Below, in pieces: positions 9,282 to 14,914 of a stretch of DNA of 14,914 nucleotides. Below the pieces are notes generated by a model, which was given only the letters and a program-made list of their open reading frames with translations, did no database searches and was not told where the DNA came from. Numbering within the stretch: position 1 is the first letter of the stretch; every line of letters starts with the position of its first letter. A program made the position numbers and the translations under genes. This stretch comes from CAYUAI01 sp964442745. GTDB taxonomy: Bacteria > Pseudomonadota > Gammaproteobacteria > S012-40. The stretch covers positions 1 to 14,914 of the forward strand of contig CAYUAI010000097.1 in NCBI GenBank assembly GCA_964442745.1. Reading direction: 5' to 3'.

Positions 9282-9773
9282 TTAACGAGGGTCACCTTTC
9301 ATGATATTTAAATTTTCTCCGGTCACTGCATCTTTCACACTGCCGCTTTTCATCCGCTGCAAAGTCACTTCACCTGCCTGGCCGAACTTTAACATCGCCG
9401 CTCGTGTTCTTTCACCTCGGCTTGTCGTGGTCGTGGCAAAAACAGATAAATACCCCACCTCATTATCGAGCATGCGAATGGTGACGGGAATCGCTTGTTT
9501 ATCCCCTTTGGCCATGGCCTCAAAGCGTATTTCTTGTTCACCAGATACGAGCTCTAAACCACGATAAGGCACAACCTTAACCTTCAACCCCGTCAAACGT
9601 GCCGTGGCCGTCACATCCAATATTGTGGTTATTTCATCCCCGGCATCAACTGTCTCTGGTTGGTTGTAATCAATCTCAATCGGCGCTGTTGGCTTCGCTT
9701 GAGCAACGGGCACAACAGTAGCGCACGCACATAAAGCACAAAGACTAAAAAATACCATACATATTCTTAACAT
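9282..9773 (-). CDS. Small exported beta-rich protein of unknown function
   Basis: The product is 163 aa and no family is recognised with confidence. Residues 1-26 form an export signal. Either signal peptidase I cuts after VAQA (about residue 26), or Cys18 is lipidated, although LCAC is an imperfect lipobox. The mature part alternates short hydrophobic strands with turns (AGDEITTILDVTATARLTGL, GYLSVFATTT), which suggests a single immunoglobulin-like beta-sandwich, then a basic tail ending SVKDAVTGENLNIMKGDPR. TGGAG sits seven bases before the ATG, and the gap from the zincin lipoprotein gene is 15 nt, so it is very likely the last gene of that operon. It may be an accessory or substrate-like partner of the upstream proteins. 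That role is inference from position. Confidence 0.8.
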   Translation of the reverse strand: MLRICMVFFSLCALCACATVVPVAQAKPTAPIEIDYNQPETVDAGDEITTILDVTATARLTGLKVKVVPYRGLELVSGEQEIRFEAMAKGDKQAIPVTIRMLDNEVGYLSVFATTTTSRGERTRAAMLKFGQAGEVTLQRMKSGSVKDAVTGENLNIMKGDPR

Positions 9774-9788
9774 AAATAGACTCCAGAA

Positions 9789-11381
9789 TTAACAATCATT
9801 CGAACTGGACAATTCCAATGAATAAGTTATCGGTAAAAAGCCGCGACTGTTACGACTGACCACTGCTAACGCGTGATTCCCCGCGATATAACGGCGCGGT
9901 GCCAACGATTCAGATTCTGATAAATCGCCGGGGAAATGAATAAATACTTCAGCCGAAGAATCATCTACATCACTAATCGTTACTTGATAACATCCCGCTT
10001 TGTCAATTTCAAAACGCAAAAATTGACGATTTAAAAGTCGATTAGAATCCAGTGGGAGGTTACCTGAATCATTAAAAATATCCAAGGTTTCTCCGGAAAA
10101 CTTAGTCGAATCCGGGAAAATAACCTGATATAAAGCGACGGTATTTGAGCTACCAAACGCATCCGCTACCCGAATATTTTCAGCTTCGACTAACCGACCC
10201 ACCTGAGTCGCTTGCGAGTCATTGATCCCCGTCTTCCTCAGAGCATCAATAAATGAAAAAATAGTGGTAAATGCTGGCGTTGTTTTTTGTCGTCCCACTA
10301 GCGCCCCATAAATATCTTTAAAATCCACCTGAACGCCGTCGTTGTCTTCATCGTCAGCATCCACATCATACAAATCAAATAAAATTTCATGTACCGATGA
10401 TTCCGAATAAAAACCATCGACTGAGTATTGATCCTCACCTCCTAAGTCACTGAGGCCACTCGCCGAGTCTTTCTCTAAATCTAGCTTCAGTGCTAAACTC
10501 GCCTGCCTCGGCCCTACCGTATCGTAATACAACGATTCATCCAACATCATGCCCGCCCAAGCATTGCCAAACCCTTCTGAAAAAGCCACGGTGGCGTCTA
10601 AAATATCTTCCGCACCATGCTCTCCACCAATACTATCTGAACGGCTTAATTTATCTTCAAAATAATGCGCCCACTCATGGGCAATCACATGTGCATCATA
10701 TTCATCCGAGTCATTATCTGCCGCCCCCAAAATATACAACCCATTCTCCGAATAAAAGGATGTACCAATATCTCCCTCGGTTAATGTGCCTGCATTGGTA
10801 TTATTATTGATGCTCCAATTCACTAAAAGAAAAGGGAAATCCACGGTACTATCGACATTTTTAATTTTTTGCTGTGAGGTATAGATGGTATCTAAAATAG
10901 CAAACGGGGCGCCGTTACGGTTACGATTAAACTCATCTCTATTTTCATCGAAACGAGTCGTTGCATTAAAATTGATATTAAGTCTCGGAGCCTTAACAAC
11001 TATAACGGGAAACTCCACGAGGTAAATCGAATCTCCTTTAGTGTTGTCAACCACCCGAGTATTCGGCTTTCCGGGATTCCCCAGCTCGGCCCTGACTCTA
11101 ACGAATACGGTTGTGTTTTCTTCAGCTTGCAACGAATAACGACCTTGTTCATCGGTATTACCTTGAGAAACAATTTTTTTCTGCGACGCATCCACCACCT
11201 GAACAACGGCACCACGGATTGGCCGCTCTTCACTTGCCTCATAATTCAATCCCTCACCGGTCACCGGAATAAAGGTATAGGTAACGATACCCGCCACATG
11301 GACTTTTGCTGCATCACTACCACACCCATGCAACAATAAATAAATGGTTAAAATCAAAAAATATAGTGGGTACTTTTTCAT
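9789..11381 (-). CDS. Lipoprotein zinc metallopeptidase (HEWAH, gluzincin-like)
   Basis: The product is 530 aa. Residues 1-20 are a lipoprotein signal with lipobox LHGC (Cys20). Residues about 28-105 resemble a carboxypeptidase-regulatory-like beta-sandwich (RPIRGAVVQVVDA then TDEQGRYSL). The catalytic region holds HEWAH at 235-239 with the general-base Glu236, and Glu269 in AFSEGFGNAWAG thirty residues on as the likely third zinc ligand; this spacing is typical of gluzincins. An Asp-rich segment at about 338-350 (DVDADDEDNDG) may bind calcium. The last 80 or so residues look like a PPC-type beta domain and end in Cys530. The gene starts 3 nt after the M48-like gene, which indicates translational coupling. 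A surface-anchored or periplasmic protease is the best reading; its substrate is unknown, and no named MEROPS family could be assigned by eye. Confidence 0.85.
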   Translation of the reverse strand: MKKYPLYFLILTIYLLLHGCGSDAAKVHVAGIVTYTFIPVTGEGLNYEASEERPIRGAVVQVVDASQKKIVSQGNTDEQGRYSLQAEENTTVFVRVRAELGNPGKPNTRVVDNTKGDSIYLVEFPVIVVKAPRLNINFNATTRFDENRDEFNRNRNGAPFAILDTIYTSQQKIKNVDSTVDFPFLLVNWSINNNTNAGTLTEGDIGTSFYSENGLYILGAADNDSDEYDAHVIAHEWAHYFEDKLSRSDSIGGEHGAEDILDATVAFSEGFGNAWAGMMLDESLYYDTVGPRQASLALKLDLEKDSASGLSDLGGEDQYSVDGFYSESSVHEILFDLYDVDADDEDNDGVQVDFKDIYGALVGRQKTTPAFTTIFSFIDALRKTGINDSQATQVGRLVEAENIRVADAFGSSNTVALYQVIFPDSTKFSGETLDIFNDSGNLPLDSNRLLNRQFLRFEIDKAGCYQVTISDVDDSSAEVFIHFPGDLSESESLAPRRYIAGNHALAVVSRNSRGFLPITYSLELSSSNDC

Positions 11382-11384
11382 AGA

Positions 11385-12233
11385 TTATTCCGGTTTCACC
11401 ATTCTTTTTGAATATTTGTTAAAACGCTCAGCAAGCATTGGCAACTCGTCAATATCGCCGTATGACTGTAGTTGCTTTTCCATTGCATCCTGGTACTCCA
11501 ATGCCTCTTCTTTTGATAAATAAGGGGCAATTTTCAATAAACTACCTGGGTGGTAACCTGTGCGATATAGAGCTTCCACGGCCGATGTCCAAACTAATTG
11601 ATTCTGACTCATCGCTATCGGCCCAGTCATCAGTACTTTATTCATCTTATCAGCGGTAGCCGCTAATACAGACTGTTGCGTTTTATTTATGTTTTTTACA
11701 TCAATATTAGCCAGCCGATCACGCTCATGTGGCGTAATAACTGAACGCATTAAAACACCTTCATTGATTAGCGCAATTTGATAAGCCAATATAGCCGCCA
11801 GTTGCGCTTCATTAGCGAGTTCACGAAACAAACCGCTCGTCATAAAAATAAGACCTCCAGGCAAACCGACAGCATAAGGCTTGGGATTATTTAATACGGA
11901 AAAGCGATAATTAGGATGGGATTGTCTGGAATGCGTTGCCACAGCATGACCGACAAGGTTGACATAGCTTTGTATTGATCGATTTTTTACAGGGACACCC
12001 CATTGCAGCATGACATTGATGGCAATAGACTTGCCTAACTCACGCTCAACCTGATAAGAAATATCTTCACTGTTATTTTGACTCTCTCTGCTATTTTGAC
12101 TCACTGAGGCACAAGCGTAACAGGAGAAACAAAACAGACCTAATAAAAAAATCGCACCCATTCGATGACGGTTAGAAGTCGCTAATTGATTAGCTAGCCA
12201 CACCTTACCTTTAGTTAACAACTTACTCCGCAT
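11385..12233 (-). CDS. M48-peptidase-like protein lacking the catalytic motif
   Basis: The product (282 aa) has an N-terminal hydrophobic export segment at about 25-42; the Cys-rich FCFSCYAC could include a lipidation site. Residues about 60-165 follow the BepA/M48 pattern: a VERELGKSIA helix, IQSYVNLVGHAVA, YRFSVLNNPKPYAVGLPGG, IFMTSGLF, then NEAQLAAILA. At the position where M48 enzymes have HExxH this protein has YQIAL (151-155), so both histidines and the glutamate are replaced. The downstream ExxAD-type ligand region also appears lost (QNQLVWTSAVEAL precedes TGYHPGSL). It is therefore probably a pseudoenzyme with a binding or scaffold role. Its ATG overlaps the end of the SH3 gene by 11 bp and it is followed after 3 nt by the active-site-intact zincin, which suggests that the two act together. 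The frame is undamaged, so it does not look like a decaying pseudogene. Confidence 0.82.
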   Translation of the reverse strand: MRSKLLTKGKVWLANQLATSNRHRMGAIFLLGLFCFSCYACASVSQNSRESQNNSEDISYQVERELGKSIAINVMLQWGVPVKNRSIQSYVNLVGHAVATHSRQSHPNYRFSVLNNPKPYAVGLPGGLIFMTSGLFRELANEAQLAAILAYQIALINEGVLMRSVITPHERDRLANIDVKNINKTQQSVLAATADKMNKVLMTGPIAMSQNQLVWTSAVEALYRTGYHPGSLLKIAPYLSKEEALEYQDAMEKQLQSYGDIDELPMLAERFNKYSKRMVKPE

Positions 12234-12711
12234 ATTCAGCTAACTTCCCTTTTTTTAAGAAATGGGCTAATTTTTTTTGACTGATGCGTATTGCCAATAT
12301 CCGATCCAATGCTTTCTGTAGCGATTGTTTCGATAACACATCCGAGTCTGCTTCATCCGACTTAGCGCGCTGTTTAGAACGAATACTCCTTGATGTATCA
12401 ACAGCAGCCATCTGCAAGGGAAAATTATCCATCGGCATAAATAGAGACTCATCCAATGTCACCGGCTTAGTTTTAGTCACTTTTCCCCGATAAATCCAGC
12501 CGATCGTGTTATCTGCGGTTTTCACTTGATACCAACGTTTTTGATACGCTAAATGCTCTAGTTTATCGCCAGCATTTAATACCGTTAAGGTTTGTGATGA
12601 GGTAGATCGTTCTGCTTTGAGCTTTACAGTTTTTGAACTGACCCATAAGAAATCTTGCGCTATCAGTGCCTGTGAAATGAAAAACAAAAGCAAACCAAAC
12701 ATAAAATGCAT
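12223..12711 (-). CDS. Exported bacterial SH3 (SH3b) domain protein
   Basis: The product is 162 aa. Residues 1-19 form a Sec signal peptide with a likely cut after ALIA, before QD. Residues about 21-80 are an SH3b domain: WVSSKTVKLKAERSTSSQT, then GDKLEHLAYQKRWYQVKT and GWIYRGKV, with the conserved W-Y and GW positions. SH3b domains commonly bind cell-wall peptides or other proteins. Residues about 105-125 are polar and basic, and the last 35 residues are a charged, probably helical tail. AAGG eight bases before the ATG supports this start. It is the first gene of the four-gene operon, and its last codons overlap the M48-like gene. A targeting or adaptor role for the downstream proteins is inference. 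Confidence 0.83.
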   Translation of the reverse strand: MHFMFGLLLFFISQALIAQDFLWVSSKTVKLKAERSTSSQTLTVLNAGDKLEHLAYQKRWYQVKTADNTIGWIYRGKVTKTKPVTLDESLFMPMDNFPLQMAAVDTSRSIRSKQRAKSDEADSDVLSKQSLQKALDRILAIRISQKKLAHFLKKGKLAEYAE

Positions 12712-12730
12712 TGTTAAAACCTTCTATTGC

Positions 12731-12898
12731 TCATCTAACTCCGCAGGCATCATCAAGCCAGGACAACTCACGATGGTCTTGGTCTAGCCCAAGCGAATCA
12801 TGTGTCCAAATGTTGACTCTAAGACAGTCAAAAAACCGTTGCAAGACTTCTCTCGGAGCACGATTTAATTCAGCGTTCGCCTGCCCTACAACACCTCA
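12731..12898 (-). pseudogene. Coding remnant, C-terminal fragment of unknown protein
   Basis: A 54-codon minus-strand frame is open between a stop at 12896-12898 and a stop at 12731-12733 and has no usable start. Its translation looks protein-like (AELNRAPREVLQRFFDCL, then VNIWTHDSLGLDQD). It overlaps the end of the neighbouring fragment in another frame. A 2-base deletion near 12888 would join the two as AYEVVGQANAEL, so both could be pieces of one frameshifted gene. The LNRAPREVL stretch faintly recalls the C-terminus of some transposases, but this is not secure. Confidence 0.35.
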
Positions 12899-13206
12899 TA
12901 GGCAGCCTCTGCATTTAAAAATGTTCCTTTTACATAATAAGCATTCCAGAACATGGTGTTCTCCCAGCCAGGCAATCCTTTGGGAGCAAGCCTGTCTTCA
13001 TTTTTTGCAATCACAGTCCCAGCAATAACCGAGCCGGTACCGGAGATATCGCTGGTATGGGACAAAACAGCACCAATCACCGCGATACCGCTGTTATCAT
13101 TCCATGCCAGAACCTCTGATGCACCGGGTGTTTTGCTTTAAAATTCGCCACAAAATCATTCAGTCGCAAGAAGAACCGAATACCTAATTAAAAGACTAAA
13201 ATACAT
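12886..13206 (-). pseudogene. Frameshifted remnant of an unrecognised gene
   Basis: An 83-codon frame (13137 down to 12889) encodes a protein-like sequence containing ASEVLAWNDNSGIAVIGAVL and LAPKGLPGWENTMFWNAYYV. In its own frame it is cut at the 5' side by TAA at 13138-13140. The next frame continues plausibly upstream as RLNDFVANFKAK, and one missing A in the AAAA run near 13130 would join them. Further upstream an ATG at 13206 is preceded by GGGAGG at four bases, but its frame stops at TGA after 16 codons. The simplest reading is a decayed gene with two or three indels; a sequencing error in the homopolymer is possible. Product unknown. Confidence 0.4.
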
Positions 13207-13417
13207 ATTTCCTCCCTCAGCGATACATCACTTCAGCGACTTTTTGGAAACAAATTAAATCGGCGGCAACAAGCTGATTCCGGATCTTTCCCGATCAACT
13301 TCGACAGACAACGAAGCTATTCGCCCAGCGCAATGCCGAACCAATGACGCTAATATATTTTTCAATGCGCCACCCTGGAGAATCCTAATAATCCCGTCTA
13401 CGCTTATTGTGTAGTGA

Positions 13418-13427
13418 TAACTAGTTA
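13418..13427. repeat. Perfect 10-bp palindrome in a stop-dense segment
   Basis: TAACTAGTTA is its own reverse complement. It sits directly after consecutive plus-strand codons TAG TGA TAA beginning at 13412, followed by a further in-frame TAA, so every plus-strand reading frame is closed here. It could be an operator or the edge of a degraded element; chance is not excluded. Confidence 0.35.
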
Positions 13428-13436
13428 ACTAAGAGA

Positions 13437-13511
13437 TCATCCTAAAGATTGATGAAAAACTGTCGATGCATAGAGCACCTTGCCACCACCGGACACGTAT
13501 GGGCTTTTCAT
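13437..13511 (-). CDS. Possible 24-residue small ORF
   Basis: An ATG at 13511 is preceded by AGAGG at about eight bases and opens a 24-codon frame, beginning MKSPYVSGGGK, that ends with TGA. The SD is good but the length allows chance occurrence. There is no recognised family, promoter or partner gene. Confidence 0.2.
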   Translation of the reverse strand: MKSPYVSGGGKVLYASTVFHQSLG

Positions 13512-13692
13512 ATATAAAACCTCTTATCATTCACATTGAAAACTAACAATGAAGCAAACACAATACCATAAGCAATACTCGATAAAAACTATTCACCGCC
13601 ACCGATTCATTAATAAATGTAATAATATTGAAACTTAATTTAGTTGATTTTAGTCTATACGGGTAAAATATAAGGATGCAGCGCTGAACTTG

Positions 13693-13718
13693 AACACAAC
13701 CCCTATACCCATTGTGTT
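13693..13718. repeat. 7-bp inverted repeat AACACAA / TTGTGTT
   Basis: The two perfect arms (13693-13699 and 13712-13718) are separated by 12 bases. No T-run follows on either strand, so an operator or a small hairpin is more likely than a terminator. It lies about 320 bases upstream of the PilZ gene. Confidence 0.3.
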
Positions 13719-13755
13719 ATGGATTTAGATGTTGATAGCGCGCCCATCTTTGTTC

Positions 13756-13995
13756 TCAGTGAGGCGTAACACCAAAAGTAGGCGCTTTATAAGGCAACGC
13801 CACATAGCCATATTCTATACAAAACTGAGGCCCAAGAGGGGTATGCTGAAAAGGCGCTAAATCCATGCCACTATAGCTATAGCACACCAACAATAAAAAC
13901 GTCTCAAGCCGTCGCGGAAAATGCGCCTGTATTCTCTTCATTTTCATCGCGGTCCGGCAGCACATTTTATTTGCCAGCGAACGCAGCAATAACAA
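13756..13995 (-). CDS. Doubtful 79-residue ORF
   Basis: The open frame begins with TTG at 13995; in-frame ATGs at 13965, 13947 and 13941 are alternatives. The translation has a basic stretch (HFPRRLETF), a short hydrophobic run (LLLVCYSYSG) and an aromatic, proline-rich C-terminal half. No SD is convincing for any start, and the frame is divergent from the PilZ gene. It may be a degraded remnant or chance. No function is assigned. Confidence 0.2.
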   Translation of the reverse strand: MLLLRSLANKMCCRTAMKMKRIQAHFPRRLETFLLLVCYSYSGMDLAPFQHTPLGPQFCIEYGYVALPYKAPTFGVTPH

Positions 13996-14000
13996 TTAAT
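13971..14000 (+). promoter_or_regulatory. Candidate sigma-70 promoter of the PilZ gene
   Basis: TTGCCA (five of six to TTGACA) and ATTAAT (four of six to TATAAT) are separated by 18 bases, ending 37 bases before the PilZ ATG. AGGAG at 14026-14030 follows, seven bases before the start. Seen by eye only. Confidence 0.35.
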
Positions 14001-14037
14001 TAGTTTTTAGTTTAATCACATCACCAGGAGACCTTAA

Positions 14038-14373
14038 ATGGAACATCGCTGTAGCCAACGACACCAACTCAATTTTTCCGTACAAATATCAACCACACGC
14101 TTAGACAAGCTTGAAGGCCTAGCCACTAACATCTCCTCCGAAGGCATTTTCGTTAATGTGCCTGAGCATCTTTTCCCAGTAAACTCATTAACTAAAATCA
14201 GCTTTCAAACCGATGAAAAAGCGTTTCATTTAACCGCTTGCGTAATTCACACCAATGATCGTGGTGTAGGCTTATTATTTGAGCACGCCATCAATCTAAA
14301 CCACGCCCTACTCAGTCAATTGCAAGCACAACACCTAGCCGACGAACAAGTCCTTATTAATAAGTGCGCGTGA
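14038..14373 (+). CDS. Stand-alone PilZ-domain cyclic-di-GMP-binding protein
   Basis: The product (111 aa) is a single PilZ domain. It has the RxxxR motif at Arg4-Arg8 (RCSQR), followed by strand LNFSVQIS. The second motif (D/N)xSxxG is NISSEG at 31-36, then GIFVNVPE. Strands around residues 50-76 (SLTKISFQT, HLTACVIHTND) and GVGLLFE complete the barrel, and a C-terminal helix ends the protein. Both ligand motifs are intact, so binding is expected. There is no output domain or membrane segment, so it probably acts in the cytoplasm by binding a partner. The start is supported by AGGAG at seven bases. It is transcribed alone and converges on the YfgD/ArsC gene. It may belong to the same signalling network as the PilZ domain of BcsA, but it could equally serve pili or flagella. 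Confidence 0.88.
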   Translation: MEHRCSQRHQLNFSVQISTTRLDKLEGLATNISSEGIFVNVPEHLFPVNSLTKISFQTDEKAFHLTACVIHTNDRGVGLLFEHAINLNHALLSQLQAQHLADEQVLINKCA

Positions 14374-14430
14374 TTCACCACCATGTTATCACCGTTTTCC
14401 CCCTCATTTTTCTCATCAACAGACGGCATA

Positions 14431-14464
14431 GAGCTAACCCAGCGATAGTAATTCGGGTTAACTC
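14431..14464. terminator. Inverted repeat between convergent genes
   Basis: GAGCTAACCC and GGGTTAACTC pair over 10 bp with one mismatch around a 14-base loop. The repeat lies between the PilZ stop and the end of the reductase gene, whose stop codon is inside the right arm. Position suggests a bidirectional terminator, but neither strand has a T-run, so a Rho-independent mechanism is doubtful. Confidence 0.3.
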
Positions 14465-14829
14465 TTAAGCCTTCTATTGGAATATAACTCAAGTGCCTTT
14501 TCAGGAGGGCGCCCAATGGTGGCCATAATATCGTCGATCACAACAATGGGACGCTCAATTAATCGAGGATAACTGATCATCGCCTGAATCAGTACTTCAT
14601 CTGCGAGTGATGCATCATCCAGTTTATTTTCCTTATATTCTGTTTCTTGCTGCCGCATCAATTCTCTCGGTTTCATCGCAAGTAAATTGAGAATCAAGCT
14701 CAGACGTGCGCTATTTAGCGGTATTTTCAAGTACTCAATGATTTCAGGGTCCGCCCCATTTTCTTGTAAAAGCTGCAACGTCTGTCTTGACTTACTGCAT
14801 TTTGGGTTGTGATAAATCACCACACTCAC
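14458..14829 (-). CDS. arsC: Arsenate reductase family protein, YfgD type
   Basis: This cytoplasmic thioredoxin-fold protein (123 aa) belongs to the ArsC/YfgD family, whose founding members reduce arsenate to arsenite with glutathione and glutaredoxin. IYHNPKCSKSRQTL gives the catalytic Cys11. Arg59 (RELMRQ), Arg93 (IERPIVV) and Arg107 (IGRPPEKAL) match the three arginines of the plasmid R773 enzyme. Length and the RELMRQ and IQAMISYP segments are closer to E. coli YfgD (about 119 aa) than to the 141-aa R773 ArsC. The start is GTG at 14829, with AAGGAGG eight bases upstream. No arsR, arsB or other arsenic gene is visible, so a housekeeping YfgD-like role is as likely as arsenic resistance. 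The real substrate is not certain. Confidence 0.9.
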   Translation of the reverse strand: MSVVIYHNPKCSKSRQTLQLLQENGADPEIIEYLKIPLNSARLSLILNLLAMKPRELMRQQETEYKENKLDDASLADEVLIQAMISYPRLIERPIVVIDDIMATIGRPPEKALELYSNRRLKS

Positions 14830-14870
14830 CGTTATTTCCTCCTTTAATTATCGCACCACGCAGCTACACG

Positions 14871-14914
14871 TTACCTCCTTTTTCTACGCAATGGAAATAG
14901 CAAAATGATAGCTA
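14871..14914 (-). CDS. Possible C-terminal tail of a gene cut by the window edge
   Basis: On the minus strand, entering from the right edge, one frame reads AIILLFPLRRKRR and ends at TAA 14871-14873, 41 nt before the reductase start. A hydrophobic run followed by a basic cluster is typical of a C-terminal membrane anchor or a sorting tail. Another frame (SYHFAISIA then TAG) is also open, so the call is tentative. If real, it could be co-transcribed with the reductase. Confidence 0.3.
   Translation of the reverse strand, partial: AIILLFPLRRKRR

Larger units (their letters stand above)
13207..13755. other. Gene-poor spacer with overlapping short open frames
   Basis: No standard gene is supported. 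From 13255 to 13428 the minus strand has a 57-codon open frame without an ATG (includes GGALKNILASLVRHCAGRIA). Over 13278-13385 the plus strand is open with FPDQLRQTTKLFAQRNAEPM. These overlapping frames suggest a dispersed repeat or an old mobile-element fragment. From 13520 to 13680 the sequence turns AT-rich and shows nothing recognisable. Confidence 0.35.

Noticed and set aside
10490..10810. 106-codon plus-strand open frame inside the zincin gene
   Set aside because: Pro/His-rich antisense shadow of a well-supported coding sequence.
12711..13028. 105-codon plus-strand open frame
   Set aside because: No SD, low-complexity Ser/Gln-rich translation, and it lies antisense to more protein-like minus-strand fragments.

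Overview
The window looks like a moderately AT-rich gammaproteobacterial chromosome. This rests on the cellulose-synthase gene order bcsA-bcsB-bcsZ-bcsC, several Sec or lipoprotein exports, a YfgD/ArsC-type reductase close to enterobacterial YfgD, and conventional Shine-Dalgarno (SD) sequences. No rRNA, tRNA, CRISPR array or intact insertion sequence is visible, and the genus cannot be fixed from sequence alone.

Layout. (1) 98-8607, minus strand: a compact cellulose synthesis and secretion operon transcribed bcsA -> bcsB -> bcsZ -> bcsC. BcsA carries the GT2 catalytic motifs and a C-terminal PilZ domain for cyclic-di-GMP. BcsB is its membrane-anchored periplasmic partner, BcsZ a family-8 endoglucanase with a lipoprotein-like signal, and BcsC a shortened TPR plus outer-membrane-barrel exporter. 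A perfect 11-bp inverted repeat lies between bcsB and bcsZ. (2) 8620-9281: an AT-rich stretch with no convincing gene, probably holding the bcs promoter. (3) 9282-12711, minus strand: a tight four-gene operon of exported proteins, in transcription order an SH3b protein, an M48-peptidase homologue that has lost its HExxH motif, a lipoprotein with an intact HEWAH zinc site, and a small beta-rich protein. This is the least familiar part of the window and the best candidate for an undescribed envelope or surface system. (4) 12731-14037: a gene-poor tract with frameshifted coding remnants, short open frames, palindromes and a possible promoter. (5) 14038-14373, plus strand: a stand-alone PilZ protein. 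(6) 14458-14829, minus strand: the YfgD/ArsC-type reductase, convergent with the PilZ gene. Just upstream is what may be the C-terminal tail of another gene, cut by the window edge.

How the parts fit. BcsA polymerises UDP-glucose and passes the chain through the inner membrane. BcsB guides it across the periplasm, BcsZ trims it and BcsC exports it. Cyclic-di-GMP control is encoded in the BcsA PilZ domain, and the separate PilZ protein may belong to the same signalling network. Whether the four-gene SH3b/pseudo-M48/zincin operon serves the same surface matrix is inference from proximity and shared strand only. The first 97 bases hold no recognisable gene or strong terminator.
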